Assembly (NCBI RefSeq): GCF_947387515.1
Contig: NZ_CANDOB010000002.1
Location: forward strand, 930,001 to 994,000
Direction: 5' to 3'
Source of the DNA: Alkalihalobacillus sp. CinArs1
Lineage (GTDB): Bacteria > Bacillota > Bacilli > Bacillales > Guptibacillaceae
Length of the DNA stretch: 64,000 nt
Shown: in pieces, positions 53,445 to 63,001 of the stretch
Layout of the letters: every line of letters starts with the position of its first letter
How positions within the stretch are numbered: the stretch's first letter is position 1
Position numbers and translations under genes: made by a program
The notes under the pieces: model-generated
Seen by the model: only the letters and a program-made list of their open reading frames with translations
What the model was told of the DNA's origin: nothing
Database searches by the model: none

Positions 53445-55259
53445 ATGGAGAACAAAACAAAAAATGCATTACCAAAACGTGAAGATATTCCGGTAGAAGA
53501 TACGTGGGATTTAGAAGCGATTTATGAGAATGATCAGAAATGGGAAGAAGAATTCAAAGAAATTAAAGCGCTAATCCCTGAGATGGAAACGTATAAAGGG
53601 AAACTGAGCGAATCAGCTGATACGCTTTATGCTGGACTACAAAAGCAAGATGAAATTACCAAAAAACTAGGAAAGCTTTTTACATACGCACACATGAGGT
53701 ACGACCAGGATACGACAAACTCAACGTATCAAGGTTTGAATGATCGAGCATCAAATCTTGCGACACAAGTCAGCAGCGCGCTTGCGTTCGTAGTACCAGA
53801 AATCTTAAGTATCCCTGAGAAGGAAATCGAAACTTATTTGAAAGAAAACAAAGATCTTCAGTTGTATGCTCAAGCACTCGACGAAATTAACCGTCAGCGT
53901 CCACATGTTCTTTCAAAAGAAGAAGAAGCGATTCTCGCTGGCATTAGTGATGTTACGAATAGTTCGAGCAACACGTTCGGGATGTTAAACAATGCTGATA
54001 TGAAATTCCCTACGATTGAAGATGAGAAAGGTGATGAGGTTGAAGTCACTCATGGTAGATTGATCCGTTTCCTTGAAAGCAGTGACCGTAGAGTAAGGAA
54101 GGATGCCTTTAAAGCCGTCTATGATACGTATGATAAATTTAAAAACACATTCGCGAGTACGCTGAGTGGAACGGTCAAGCGTGATAACTACTATGCATCC
54201 GTTCGTAACTACGATTCTGCTCGTCAAGCAGCACTCGACAATAACAATATTCCTGAAGAAGTGTATGATAATCTCGTCAAAACCGTAAATAGTCGCTTAG
54301 ATTTGTTGCATCGTTACGTAGATATTCGTAAAAAAGCGTTAGGATTAGATGAACTTCATATGTATGATCTCTATACACCTTTAGTTCCAGATGTAAAGAT
54401 GGAAGTGAAGTATGAGGAAGCGAAGGATTATATTTTAAAGGGATTAACGCCACTAGGCGAAGAATATGAAAACATCTTAAAAGAAGGCTTTGAAAATCGC
54501 TGGGTAGACGTTCAAGAAAACGTTGGGAAGCGCAGCGGAGCGTATTCATCCGGCAGCTATGGTACGCGACCATATATTTTGATGAACTGGCAAGATAACG
54601 TGAACAATCTTTTCACGCTTGCACATGAGTTTGGTCATTCCGTACACTCTTATTACACGAGAGAGAACCAGCCATATCCATACGCTAATTATTCGATCTT
54701 TGTAGCAGAAGTGGCGTCGACGACGAATGAATCTCTTCTGAATGACTACTTATTAAAAAATACAACAGATAAGCAAGAAAAGCTGTATTTGTTAAATCAT
54801 TATCTTGAAGGATTCCGTGGAACTGTGTTCCGTCAAACGATGTTTGCTGAATTCGAGCACATGATCCATAAGAAAGCTCAAGAAGGCGAGCCATTGACTC
54901 CAGACCTGCTTTCAAAGTTGTATTATGAGTTGAACAAAAAGTATTTCGGTGAAAACCTAGTGATCGATGAAGATATTGCACTTGAATGGGCAAGGATCCC
55001 ACATTTCTACTACAACTATTATGTATTCCAATATGCCACAGGATTTAGTGCAGCGGCATCCTTATCAAAGCAAATCCTTGATGAAGGCGAGCCAGCTGTT
55101 TCACGCTATATTGACTTCTTAAAAGCGGGAAGCTCTGACTATCCGATCGAAGTATTGAAAAAAGCTGGTGTAGATATGACATCATCAAAACCGATCAGCG
55201 ACGCTTTAGATGTGTTTGAATCCATCCTAGATGAAATGGAAAACCTGCTCTTCTCATAA
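53445..55259 (+). CDS. pepF: Oligoendopeptidase F
   Basis: 604 residues with GGAGGTGTCTG before the ATG. The zinc protease motif is LAHEFGHSVHS, with the second glutamate in SIFVAEVASTTNE. It cleaves short peptides in the cytoplasm, following Opp import. Family length is ~600, so it is complete. Ends at the first of two identical terminators. Confidence 0.95.
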   Translation: MENKTKNALPKREDIPVEDTWDLEAIYENDQKWEEEFKEIKALIPEMETYKGKLSESADTLYAGLQKQDEITKKLGKLFTYAHMRYDQDTTNSTYQGLNDRASNLATQVSSALAFVVPEILSIPEKEIETYLKENKDLQLYAQALDEINRQRPHVLSKEEEAILAGISDVTNSSSNTFGMLNNADMKFPTIEDEKGDEVEVTHGRLIRFLESSDRRVRKDAFKAVYDTYDKFKNTFASTLSGTVKRDNYYASVRNYDSARQAALDNNNIPEEVYDNLVKTVNSRLDLLHRYVDIRKKALGLDELHMYDLYTPLVPDVKMEVKYEEAKDYILKGLTPLGEEYENILKEGFENRWVDVQENVGKRSGAYSSGSYGTRPYILMNWQDNVNNLFTLAHEFGHSVHSYYTRENQPYPYANYSIFVAEVASTTNESLLNDYLLKNTTDKQEKLYLLNHYLEGFRGTVFRQTMFAEFEHMIHKKAQEGEPLTPDLLSKLYYELNKKYFGENLVIDEDIALEWARIPHFYYNYYVFQYATGFSAAASLSKQILDEGEPAVSRYIDFLKAGSSDYPIEVLKKAGVDMTSSKPISDALDVFESILDEMENLLFS

Positions 55260-55265
55260 CAATGC

Positions 55266-55293
55266 AAACCCGCCTAACTACAGGCGGGTTTTT
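55266..55293 (+). terminator. Terminator of pepF (copy 1)
   Basis: AAACCCGCC (55266-55274), loop TAACTACA, GGCGGGTTT (55283-55291), then T. Identical in stem and loop to the hairpin at 55622-55649. Confidence 0.92.
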
Positions 55294-55487
55294 GCTTGTT
55301 CAAAAATCTAGTGTATTATGGTCTGTCTTTCTATGGATGAACTCCGTTAATCACATGAAGGAAGAGTTATTCACTTCACAAAATTAATTTCAAATCGAAT
55401 GAAACATTTGAATCTATTATGAAAAAAAGGTTTTTCTTTCCGGCTTCTTTAGGAAGTTTACGCTTCCAATAAAACTTATATTAGGAT

Positions 55488-55604
55488 TGGAGCGGAAGGA
55501 TACTCAACTCCTGTGGGATCAGCGGGACAGGTGAGACCCCACAGGCGAAGCCGAGGAGGCTCACCGCCCGCCTCGCGGAAAGCGAGTATCCTGGAGCGGA
55601 AATC
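55488..55604. repeat. Structured dispersed repeat, GC-rich
   Basis: TGGAGCGGAA occurs at both ends (55488-55497 and 55592-55601). Between them AGGATACTC (55497-55505) pairs with GAGTATCCT (55584-55592), CCTGTGGG (55510-55517) with CCCACAGG (55538-55545), and GCGGG/GTGAG (55522-55535) with CTCAC/CCCGC (55560-55571). The last two helices are interleaved. Elements with this GGGACAGGTGAGACCCC-type core are, to my knowledge, widespread between genes in bacilli. GC content is far above the surrounding DNA. Confidence 0.8.
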
Positions 55605-55621
55605 CCCACTTTATCAGTACT

Positions 55622-55649
55622 AAACCCGCCTAACTACAGGCGGGTTTTT
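55622..55649 (-). terminator. Terminator of yizD (copy 2)
   Basis: AAACCCGCC (55622-55630), loop TAACTACA, GGCGGGTTT (55639-55647). Identical to the copy 356 bases earlier. It borders the stop codon of yizD. Confidence 0.9.
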
Positions 55650-55822
55650 TAGTGAAAGCCTTTAAATTGGTTGCGCTTGTTGAACATGCTTACTGTAAAT
55701 AAAATTGAGAAAAACAGAAGAAGAATCCCTACGATCGAAGGGATGAACTTAAGAAGCCCCATTAAAAAAACTCCAAAACTCAAAGCCACAAGTATCAGAC
55801 CGAATAGTACAGTATAAGACAT
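55649..55822 (-). CDS. yizD: Small membrane protein, 57 residues, at the yizD position
   Basis: ATG 55822 with GAGGAGGAG upstream, TAA 55649-55651. Product MSYTVLFGLILVALSFGVFL, a short LLKF turn, and a second helix SIVGILLLFFSILFTVSMF, ending NKRNQFKGFH. A two-helix membrane hairpin with basic tail. Its place between pepF and yjbH is that of B. subtilis yizD; I base the symbol on position and size only. Confidence 0.65.
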   Translation of the reverse strand: MSYTVLFGLILVALSFGVFLMGLLKFIPSIVGILLLFFSILFTVSMFNKRNQFKGFH

Positions 55823-55879
55823 ACTTTCTCCTCCTCAATAAAATAAATATGAAACCTTTTTGTTTTTAGACCGTAAAAA

Positions 55880-55908
55880 AGGAACGAGGGAATTTTCCCC
55901 GTTCCTTA
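55880..55908 (-). terminator. Terminator of yjbI-yjbH
   Basis: AAGGAACG-GGG and CCCC-GTTCCTT arms (about 55880-55908) form an imperfect hairpin, followed by a T-run on the minus strand. Confidence 0.8.
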
Positions 55909-56826
55909 AGATTGAGAAGTCGATCGCCAGAAGCAACCATGTTTCACTGGTACTTGTGCGGCTTTTTGTTTCAGTGCGAGTTTTTTCATTTCGGCATTTG
56001 CTTCTTCAAGGCTCAAATCATAAACAACTGCAACCTCTTTCGTTGCAACGAACTGATAACGCTGCAAGAAATGTTCGATGGAAGGTAGAGGCTCAGGTTC
56101 CGGTTCTTTTTTCAGCATTTCATGTAAAATGCTAACGTACACTTCGTAATCGTAAAGACCCGTAATCTTCAGCCCTTCTTCTTCAATGTTTTCGTTAAAG
56201 AAAACGAGTGTTGGAAGTTCATTCACTTCCATTTCAGCTGATATCTTCAAGTCACATTGAAAGGCTCTGATCGATGCTTGAGAGTGGAGGTCTTTTTTAA
56301 ACTCTTCCACATCTAGGCCAGTATCTTTAGCTGCATTGACGAGGTTCTCTTCTTTCGTCATGTTCTGCTTTTCGATGAAGAGAAGTTCTCTCATTTTACG
56401 AAGGAATCGAAGACCCTGCAGCTTTCCTTGAAGCTCTGCTGCTTTGATTGCGATCGAAGCGATGTAAGGTGTATCGATCGGATCCTCAAACCAGAGGTCC
56501 CCATCGCATGACATGCCAGATCGTGTAGCAGTGCGCTCCCAGCGTTTCGCAACATCTGCGTGGGTTTTAATGCCTTCTGTTTTCCTTTTAAAGGAATTGA
56601 ACGTTTCAACATTACCACCCACAAGGTGCCTTATTCGAAATGTATGTCCATATTCAAGATGGAGCTTTTTTATGACGGGTTCAAGACCCCAGCAATCAGG
56701 GCATAACGGATCGACGAAAGAGTAGATCTCGATCGGCTTGCTTTTCTGGGATAGCGTTGAACAAGTGTCGGTATCTCCGTTTGGATTGTAAGAATCGCAA
56801 AAGGAACCTGTCTCTTTCGGTGTCAA
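55906..56826 (-). CDS. yjbH: ClpXP adaptor SpxH (YjbH)
   Basis: 306 residues from TTG 56826, with AAAGGAGAATC upstream; the start overlaps the yjbI stop (TTGA). DsbA-like fold with CPDC in the SFVDPLCPDCWGLEPVIKKL segment, and an N-terminal Cys-rich stretch. YjbH binds Spx and presents it to ClpXP, releasing it on disulfide stress. It is 5.5 kb from spx, as in B. subtilis. Cotranscribed with yjbI. Confidence 0.92.
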   Translation of the reverse strand: MTPKETGSFCDSYNPNGDTDTCSTLSQKSKPIEIYSFVDPLCPDCWGLEPVIKKLHLEYGHTFRIRHLVGGNVETFNSFKRKTEGIKTHADVAKRWERTATRSGMSCDGDLWFEDPIDTPYIASIAIKAAELQGKLQGLRFLRKMRELLFIEKQNMTKEENLVNAAKDTGLDVEEFKKDLHSQASIRAFQCDLKISAEMEVNELPTLVFFNENIEEEGLKITGLYDYEVYVSILHEMLKKEPEPEPLPSIEHFLQRYQFVATKEVAVVYDLSLEEANAEMKKLALKQKAAQVPVKHGCFWRSTSQS

Positions 56827-57218
56827 TTCGATTCTCCTTTCTCTTCCGGATTACCCGTGTTGACCATATGGTGGGCTGTGAATGTAAGTCTGTTTAATAA
56901 ATGTTCTTTAAGTTCAATCTCTAATTCAACTTCGTCCATAGCATCTTCCATACAAGTTAGCCAGGCTGTAGCTCGTTCTGGTGTGATTTCAAATGGTAGA
57001 TGTCTTGCTCTTAACATAGGATGCCCATGTTCTTCAGAATATAGAGGAGGACCTCCTAGAAATTGTGTTAAAAATTGTTTTTGCTTTCGTGCTGTCTCGT
57101 CCAAGTCAGCAGGAAAGATCGGTTTAAGTTTCGGATGTTGTGAAACTCTGTTATAGAACGCGTTCACAAGTTCATCTAACTTTGAACGTCCAATTAAATC
57201 ATACATGTTTTGTTTCAT
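56823..57218 (-). CDS. yjbI: Truncated haemoglobin YjbI (group II)
   Basis: 131 residues. Group II (trHbO) features: the helix-B/E region FYNRVSQHPKLKPIFPADLDETARKQKQFLTQFLGGPPLYSEEHGHPMLRARHLPFEI, with proximal histidine in RARHLPF. Binds oxygen or reacts with nitric oxide or peroxide. Coupled to yjbH by overlapping stop/start codons, suggesting a shared thiol/oxidative stress role. Confidence 0.92.
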   Translation of the reverse strand: MKQNMYDLIGRSKLDELVNAFYNRVSQHPKLKPIFPADLDETARKQKQFLTQFLGGPPLYSEEHGHPMLRARHLPFEITPERATAWLTCMEDAMDEVELEIELKEHLLNRLTFTAHHMVNTGNPEEKGESN

Positions 57219-57317
57219 ATTGCTCTTCCCCTTTGGAAATTAGAACCTTATTACAGTTTTATTTTAGCAACCTCTATATGTAACAGCAAATAATCTGGTT
57301 TGCAATGATTCCCATAA

Positions 57318-57350
57318 AAAAACAGAAGCGCTACAGTTGCTTCTGTTTTT
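57318..57350 (-). terminator. Terminator of yjbK
   Basis: AAAAACAGAAGC (57318-57329) pairs with GCTTCTGTTTTT (57339-57350); T-run follows on the minus strand. Overlaps the yjbK stop at 57331. Confidence 0.85.
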
Positions 57351-57909
57351 CAATGAAGAATCGCTGTATTTTGTTCTTAGCCTTTCTAATTTCGATTCCA
57401 TGTTTTTCTAATAATTGGTAGAAAGCACGTTCTCCTTCTTCAAAATCGGTCACTTCAAATTCCAATTCGTAATCTTCACATCCAAGATATTCACTGTGAT
57501 CTAGAACGAGGAGGCCAGTAGGAAGCTTCACTTCTGCACGATGAGTCGTTAATGACCCGAGATGGAAAAGGTTTTCAGCAAGACCGAGCTTCGCTACTTG
57601 TTGGTACACTTCTCCGTTTGGTAATTGTCCAGTTTCTTTGATCGATTGAAATGTTTCTTCAGTGATATTTTGATGCGTCTCTAATAATCCCTGTTGTGCT
57701 GGCTCTTTCAAGGTAAGTACAAGCCTATTTTTCTTTTTCCTTACACGTAGGGCTGCGCCTTTGTCCCGAAGAATAAATTGATCAGAATCAAAGTAATCGT
57801 TTGTTTGTGTTTTTATATCGTCATGTGATAGCTCATAGGAAGCTAATAATGCGTCATATTCTTCTTCGGTTAGCATATTTTTAAATTCGATCTCGATTTC
57901 TTGAGCCAT
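57331..57909 (-). CDS. yjbK: CYTH-domain triphosphatase YjbK
   Basis: 192 residues from ATG 57909, GGAGGCTCAACAA upstream. CYTH signature EIEIEFKNML near the N-terminus, then AALRVRKKKNRLVLTLKEP and LVLDHSEYLGCEDYELEFEV (acidic, alternating charges lining the tunnel). Family members hydrolyse triphosphates or cyclise ATP; YjbK is usually assigned inorganic triphosphatase activity. Divergent from yjbL. Confidence 0.9.
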   Translation of the reverse strand: MAQEIEIEFKNMLTEEEYDALLASYELSHDDIKTQTNDYFDSDQFILRDKGAALRVRKKKNRLVLTLKEPAQQGLLETHQNITEETFQSIKETGQLPNGEVYQQVAKLGLAENLFHLGSLTTHRAEVKLPTGLLVLDHSEYLGCEDYELEFEVTDFEEGERAFYQLLEKHGIEIRKAKNKIQRFFIEKQKQL

Positions 57910-58055
57910 TTGTTGAGCCTCCATTAAGGAAATATCTTATCTATCGAAATTATGTCATAAGTAGGTGTTTAGGACAACACAACTGAAATCACCCCATTCG
58001 ATATGATAAACTATATGGTGGTACATATAGCATTTGCAAGGAAGGAGAGGTATTT

Positions 58056-58439
58056 GTGGCATTACAATACCAGGTAACAAGAGGAGAAATGAACGAGGAG
58101 AATACAATCTTTTATATCGATGAGAAAGTGGATCTAACTAGTTATTCTGCAACTGGGAATATGCTTGTAGATTCAGACAACCTCTCATTTGTTTATCTAC
58201 TTGATGGTGATGAAGGGTATACATATATTCGTTTTAACAAGGACGTGTGGTCTTCTTTAAAAGGCATTCTAGATAAAGATTTACCTGTTTTGCTAGTCGA
58301 TGAGACAGGGGATAAGCTCGAGCTTGTCGAAATAAAAGAAGAGCTCGCTTATTTAGTTGAGAATATCAAAGGGAATTCTAACTATGGAAATGAAATGAAT
58401 GAAGCTGTTGAGAGCGTATTTCTAACAGCTACTTCATAG
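58056..58439 (+). CDS. yjbL: YjbL-family protein (UPF0738)
   Basis: 127 residues, AAGGAGAGG before a GTG start. Mixed alpha/beta, no membrane segment. The sequence NLSFVYLLDGDEGYTYIRF and position between yjbK and yjbM identify YjbL. Function unknown. Followed after 23 bases by yjbM. Confidence 0.85.
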   Translation: MALQYQVTRGEMNEENTIFYIDEKVDLTSYSATGNMLVDSDNLSFVYLLDGDEGYTYIRFNKDVWSSLKGILDKDLPVLLVDETGDKLELVEIKEELAYLVENIKGNSNYGNEMNEAVESVFLTATS

Positions 58440-58462
58440 ATATTGTCGTTGGTGGTGGTAGG

Positions 58463-59095
58463 ATGAATTGGGAAGAGTTTTTGGCGCCATATAAGCAGGC
58501 TGTAAACGAGCTGAAGGTGAAGCTTAAAGGCATCAGAGATCAGTTTGAAAAGGCGGATGATCATACGCCTGTAGAATTTGTTACAGGAAGAGTAAAGCCG
58601 ATTCCAAGTATTATGGATAAAGCGAAAAGAAAAGATATTCCAACGAATAAGCTACAGGAAGAGATGCATGATATCGCTGGGTTACGCGTGATGTGTCAGT
58701 TCGTTGAAGATATTAACCGTGTGATTCAGCATTTACGCAACAGAAAAGATTTTGAAATCGTTGAAGAGCGTGATTATGTAACGAATCAAAAAGAGAGCGG
58801 GTACCGCTCTTATCATGTCGTAGTCCGTTACCCTGTTCAAACGATTCACGGTGAACAGATGCTTCTCGTTGAAATTCAGATCCGTACGCTCGCAATGAAC
58901 TTTTGGGCAACGATTGAGCACTCCCTTAACTACAAATATAATAAGAAGATTCCGAGCAACATCCAAAGGCGACTTCAACGAGCAGCAGAAGCCGCCTCAA
59001 GGTTAGATGATGAAATGTCGGAGATTAGGGGAGAAATAAAAGAAGCCCAAAAAGTGTTTATGCAAAAGAAAGAAAAGGAAGAGAAAGAAAACTAA
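58463..59095 (+). CDS. yjbM: Small alarmone synthetase SAS1/RelQ (YjbM)
   Basis: 210 residues. (p)ppGpp synthetase motifs: [74 protein letters not shown]. No hydrolase or TGS domain, so it is a stand-alone synthetase that forms tetramers and binds pppGpp. Cotranscribed with nadF, 19 bases downstream. Confidence 0.96.
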   Translation: MNWEEFLAPYKQAVNELKVKLKGIRDQFEKADDHTPVEFVTGRVKPIPSIMDKAKRKDIPTNKLQEEMHDIAGLRVMCQFVEDINRVIQHLRNRKDFEIVEERDYVTNQKESGYRSYHVVVRYPVQTIHGEQMLLVEIQIRTLAMNFWATIEHSLNYKYNKKIPSNIQRRLQRAAEAASRLDDEMSEIRGEIKEAQKVFMQKKEKEEKEN

Positions 59096-59114
59096 AGTAG
59101 ATGAGGTGCCGAAA

Positions 59115-59912
59115 GTGAAATTTGCTATAAAGTCGAAAGGGGATCAAACGTCGAATCAGCTACAGCAGCGCATAAAGAACTATTTGCGTGATTTTGATCT
59201 AGAGTACGATGAAGCAGAACCAGATATCGTGATCTCTGTTGGTGGAGATGGCACGTTGCTGCATGCTTTTCATCATTATCAAGATCGATTGGACGATACC
59301 GCATTTGTCGGTGTACATACTGGACACCTTGGGTTTTATGCAGATTGGGTGCCTGAGGAAGTTGAGAAACTTGTGATTCATATTGCGAGGACGCCATTCC
59401 AAATCGTTGAATACCCTCTTCTTGAAGTAACGGTTCGTTACCTTGATAGCTCGAAAGAAAATAGGTATCTCGCTTTGAACGAATGTACGGTAAAAAGCGT
59501 CGAGGGCTCACTAGTAATGAATGTTGATATCAAAGGTGATCTTTTTGAAACATTTAGAGGAGACGGCCTTTGTATTTCTACTCCTTCAGGGAGCACAGCT
59601 TATAACAAAGCGCTTGGTGGAGCGATTATTCATCCAGCCCTGCCGTCGATTCAGCTCTCCGAGATGGCATCGATCAATAATCGGGTATTTCGAACGGTTG
59701 GCTCACCGCTCGTTTTGCCTCAGCATCACACTTGTTTATTAAGACCTGTTAATGACGTGGATTTTCAGATTACGGTCGACCACCTTTTCTTACTTCAAAA
59801 AGATGTCAAATCGATTCAATATCGTGTTGCAGAAGAAAAGATCCGGTTTGCTAGGTTTAGACCTTTCCCATTCTGGAAGCGCGTGAAGGAATCGTTCGTC
59901 GATGATGAATAA
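59115..59912 (+). CDS. nadF: NAD kinase NadF (PpnK)
   Basis: 265 residues from GTG 59115 with GAGGTG six bases upstream; the N-terminus [12 protein letters not shown] fits B. subtilis NadF better than an upstream GTG at 59106. Catalytic [31 protein letters not shown] and [16 protein letters not shown] are clear. It phosphorylates NAD to NADP. A hairpin lies between it and yjbO. Confidence 0.95.
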   Translation: MKFAIKSKGDQTSNQLQQRIKNYLRDFDLEYDEAEPDIVISVGGDGTLLHAFHHYQDRLDDTAFVGVHTGHLGFYADWVPEEVEKLVIHIARTPFQIVEYPLLEVTVRYLDSSKENRYLALNECTVKSVEGSLVMNVDIKGDLFETFRGDGLCISTPSGSTAYNKALGGAIIHPALPSIQLSEMASINNRVFRTVGSPLVLPQHHTCLLRPVNDVDFQITVDHLFLLQKDVKSIQYRVAEEKIRFARFRPFPFWKRVKESFVDDE

Positions 59913-59918
59913 GTACAG

Positions 59919-59955
59919 AAGCAGTCCAGTTCATCTGAAGAGCTGGACTGCTTTT
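59919..59955 (+). terminator. Terminator after nadF
   Basis: AAGCAGTCCAG (59919-59929) pairs with CTGGACTGCTT (59943-59953), followed by TTTT. Partial read-through to yjbO is possible. Confidence 0.85.
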
Positions 59956-59981
59956 CTATCTAGTAAAGGAGGTGGTGCATC

Positions 59982-60887
59982 ATGAGCGGCTTACAGTTTA
60001 ACTGGAAGGTAGAAGAACGCAACGACGGAACTTTAGTGAGAGAATTTTTGTTAAGAGAGAAAAGCCTTTCAAGAAGTATGCTGACGGATATTAAGTTTAA
60101 AGGTGGCAGCATTCGGGTGAACGGAGAAATTAGGAATGTTCGGACGACTTTGCATACAGGAGATCTCGTTTCATTAACGTTTCCAGAAGAAAAGGTTAGT
60201 GAGACCATGAAGCCGATCGAGATGAATTTAAGGATTACGTTTGAAGATGAACATTTCTTACTTATCAATAAGCCGTCAAACCTGCCTACGATTCCATCTA
60301 GGCATTCAGAAAGCTCCCTTGCTCAAGGTGTACTCGCTTACTATCAAAAGCATGATTTAAACAGAACCGTACACGCGGTCAATCGACTCGATCGTGACAC
60401 ATCCGGTCTCGTTCTCTTTGCAAAACATCGCTACGCGCACGACCTGCTTTCGCGACAACAAAAAAACAAAACGATGAAGCGAACGTATTATGCAATCATT
60501 CATGGGGTTATTGAACAAAAAGATGGTGTGATCGATCAACCGATTGGTCGAAAAGAAGGCAGCATCATCGAGAGGGCTGTAAGAGAGGATGGACAGAGAG
60601 CCGTTACTCACTATCGAACGATTCGAGCGAGTTCTACAAAAAGCCTCCTTGAAATCAAGTTATTAACCGGAAGGACACATCAAATCCGAGTCCACTTGTC
60701 TTCGATCGGTCATCCTTTATTAGGAGATGATCTTTACGGCGGAGAAAAAGGAGAGATAAACCGACAAGCTCTTCATAGTAAGAGCATTGCGTTCTATCAC
60801 CCCTTTCTTGAAAAAACACTTACGTTTACTGCTGAATTGGAAGAAGATATGAGAAATGTTATGGAAATGCGCGGAACTTCTCTTTAA
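59982..60887 (+). CDS. yjbO: RluD-like pseudouridine synthase YjbO
   Basis: 301 residues, AAAGGAGGTGG before the ATG. An S4-type N-terminal domain precedes the catalytic core [17 protein letters not shown] (catalytic Asp) and [28 protein letters not shown]. Modifies uridine in rRNA or tRNA, target unknown. Its last 29 bases overlap the convergent prpE gene. Confidence 0.93.
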   Translation: MSGLQFNWKVEERNDGTLVREFLLREKSLSRSMLTDIKFKGGSIRVNGEIRNVRTTLHTGDLVSLTFPEEKVSETMKPIEMNLRITFEDEHFLLINKPSNLPTIPSRHSESSLAQGVLAYYQKHDLNRTVHAVNRLDRDTSGLVLFAKHRYAHDLLSRQQKNKTMKRTYYAIIHGVIEQKDGVIDQPIGRKEGSIIERAVREDGQRAVTHYRTIRASSTKSLLEIKLLTGRTHQIRVHLSSIGHPLLGDDLYGGEKGEINRQALHSKSIAFYHPFLEKTLTFTAELEEDMRNVMEMRGTSL

Positions 60888-61593
60888 CAAGTGGTAAGGA
60901 AGAAGGAACGGAAAAGGTTGTGAGTTCAGGATATTGAAGTGCTGTTAACTTACCTCCAAACACGCAACCTGTATCGATATTGACGGTTCTGTTGATCCAT
61001 CGTGGCTCCTCAACAGGCGTATGACCATACACGATGAGAGGGGAAGCCTTGTAAGTAGCTGCCCAATCTCTTCTTACAGGCATGCCGTTCGCGTGGGTTT
61101 CTCCCGTCACATCTCCATACAAAACAAAGGTTTTAACCTTTTTTCCAGATTGGCCGATATACTTTTCTGGCAGCCCTGCGTGCGCGACAATGAGACTTCC
61201 ATTATCGAGTGTTAAATAGAGAGGAGACTCTTCATAGAGAGTAGTAAACTTGTCGATGATGTCTTCTCTCCTTGCACTTGATAGCTGTGAAAGTTCCTCT
61301 ACGGTTGTTTCTAACCCATGCTTTTGCTGGACGTTTCTACCGATCATGTAGCGGTAGAGCTTATTACAATGATTGCCGGGGCAATAATAGGCATTTTGGT
61401 TTTCAACGAGCTTTGTTACGACTTCAATAACGTTTAGGGATTGTGGACCTCTATCCGTTAGGTCTCCGAGGAAGACAAGCTTTCTGTTTTCAGGATGAAT
61501 AGGGGTCTCGTTGTTCCATTCGTAGCCTAACTGATGAGTAAGGGATACGAATTCATCATAACAGCCGTGTATGTCACCAATAATATCGAACAT
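60859..61593 (-). CDS. prpE: Bis(5'-nucleosyl)-tetraphosphatase PrpE
   Basis: 244 residues. Calcineurin-type metal motifs [29 protein letters not shown] and VAHAGLP. PrpE hydrolyses diadenosine tetraphosphate symmetrically and was first studied for spore germination effects. Its stop codon lies inside yjbO on the other strand (29-base convergent overlap). Confidence 0.93.
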   Translation of the reverse strand: MFDIIGDIHGCYDEFVSLTHQLGYEWNNETPIHPENRKLVFLGDLTDRGPQSLNVIEVVTKLVENQNAYYCPGNHCNKLYRYMIGRNVQQKHGLETTVEELSQLSSARREDIIDKFTTLYEESPLYLTLDNGSLIVAHAGLPEKYIGQSGKKVKTFVLYGDVTGETHANGMPVRRDWAATYKASPLIVYGHTPVEEPRWINRTVNIDTGCVFGGKLTALQYPELTTFSVPSSLPLVKEKFRAFP

Positions 61594-61663
61594 TGTACTT
61601 CCTCCTTTATGCGATTATCCATTCCCTACTTTCATGGTTCACATTCTTGAAAGTGATGTAAAA

Positions 61664-61689
61664 ATAACCTGCCGCTTGGGCAGGTTATT
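61664..61689 (-). terminator. Terminator at the rodA end
   Basis: AATAACCTGCC (61664-61674) pairs with GGCAGGTTATT (61679-61689), loop GCTT, with a T-rich run on the minus strand. It overlaps the stop codon at 61685. Confidence 0.85.
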
Positions 61690-62869
61690 CAAACATGTAT
61701 GTTTTTGTTCGTGATCTAACGTTCAATACAAGTCCAACTGCAATCATATATGTGAGCAAGGCACTTCCTCCGTAACTTACAAAAGGAAGAGGGATTCCAG
61801 TAATCGGTAATAATCGTACGGTCATACCGATGTTTTGAAATACTTGGAAAGTCAACATACCGATTACACCGGCACATAAATAGCTACCGAACGATTCATT
61901 GCTTTCTAATGCAGTATGAATCATGCGGTAAATGAGAAGGAAGAAGATCGAGATGGTGATACTCGCTCCAATGAAACCAAACTCTTCACCGATCACTGCA
62001 AAAATGAAGTCGGTATGGGCTTCAGGGAAGTAGACGGTACCATCTGCATAGCCTTTTCCTTCAAGCTTTCCTGACCCGATGGCTAGGATTGCTTTCGTTG
62101 CTTGATAGCCTGCATCCGTATATTCTTCTGGTGCGAGCCAGCCATAAAAACGGGCAAGCTGGTATTCATCTAGAATGTAACTTTTGAAAAAGGTTGGGAA
62201 TTTAAAGAATGTGAATACTACTGCAGCAATACCTGCAACTCCCGTTAGCGTGAGCAATGCGAGCAAACGCCATCGAACGCCTGATACGAGCGTAATACTT
62301 ACGACGATCGCGGTAAAAACCATCGCGGTACCGAGATCGGGCTGTTTCATAACAATCGCAAGTGGAAGAGCAGCGATCGCAAAGATTTTACCTAGTAAGA
62401 TCAAATCGGTTTGAATCGTTTTTTCTCCGTATTTTTCATGGTGCTTCACGACAGAAGAACTGATTGTGATGATCATAAAGATCTTCATAAACTCTGATGG
62501 CTGCACGCTTCCAAGCCCAGGTAATACGAACCAACTTTTTGCTCCGTTTCGAATTGGGGCAATCTGATAGCTCCCTATGTATTCTGGCATGATCATGAGC
62601 AGTAGTAAAAGGAAAATACCGAAACCGTATAGGTACCACGAGAGCTGTTTGAAACGATCAAAGTCGATGACCATAGTGAGTGATAATACAAACGCTCCAA
62701 TGAAATACCAAGTTAGCTGTTTTCCAGCGAAGTTTACGTTTTTTAACTCTCCAGGAAGTGAAGCTTGTGCAGAATAAATGGCAACTGTACTGACACACAT
62801 CAGTAAAAAGATAAAGAACAGAAGCGTATAATCGATCTGCTGCCAAGGTGTTTGATTGTCATTGTTCAT
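61685..62869 (-). CDS. rodA: FtsW/RodA/SpoVE-family peptidoglycan polymerase, RodA-like
   Basis: 394 residues from ATG 62869 with GAAAGGATTATATC upstream. SEDS membrane protein with about ten helices. Motifs GAKSWFVLPGLGSVQPSEFMKIFMI, KQPDLGTAMVF and LPITGIPLPFVSYGGSALL are diagnostic. RodA polymerises side-wall glycan. Close paralogues (FtsW, SpoVE, YlaO) exist in bacilli; RodA-like from its length and motif wording, so the symbol is tentative. Confidence 0.82.
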   Translation of the reverse strand: MNNDNQTPWQQIDYTLLFFIFLLMCVSTVAIYSAQASLPGELKNVNFAGKQLTWYFIGAFVLSLTMVIDFDRFKQLSWYLYGFGIFLLLLLMIMPEYIGSYQIAPIRNGAKSWFVLPGLGSVQPSEFMKIFMIITISSSVVKHHEKYGEKTIQTDLILLGKIFAIAALPLAIVMKQPDLGTAMVFTAIVVSITLVSGVRWRLLALLTLTGVAGIAAVVFTFFKFPTFFKSYILDEYQLARFYGWLAPEEYTDAGYQATKAILAIGSGKLEGKGYADGTVYFPEAHTDFIFAVIGEEFGFIGASITISIFFLLIYRMIHTALESNESFGSYLCAGVIGMLTFQVFQNIGMTVRLLPITGIPLPFVSYGGSALLTYMIAVGLVLNVRSRTKTYMFE

Positions 62870-62971
62870 GATATAATCCTTTCTAAAGAAAAGCGTTGGA
62901 GACGTGCTCAAAGCACATCACCTATCTTATCTGAAAAAACTCTTTTTGCAAATCTGAAAAAGGAATTTGTT

Positions 62972-63001
62972 TTGACAAAATTACTATGTTCCGACTAAGA
63001 T
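62972..63001 (+). promoter_or_regulatory. Candidate sigma-A promoter of mgtE
   Basis: TTGACA (62972-62977), 18 bases, TAAGAT (62996-63001). About 145 bases of leader follow before the gene. I do not find the conserved M-box (Mg riboswitch) sequence in this leader. Confidence 0.55.

Noticed and set aside
55441-55621. Insertion sequence or transposase remnant
   Set aside because: No reading frame of transposase type, no clear target-site duplication beyond the duplicated terminator; the element is a non-coding structured repeat.
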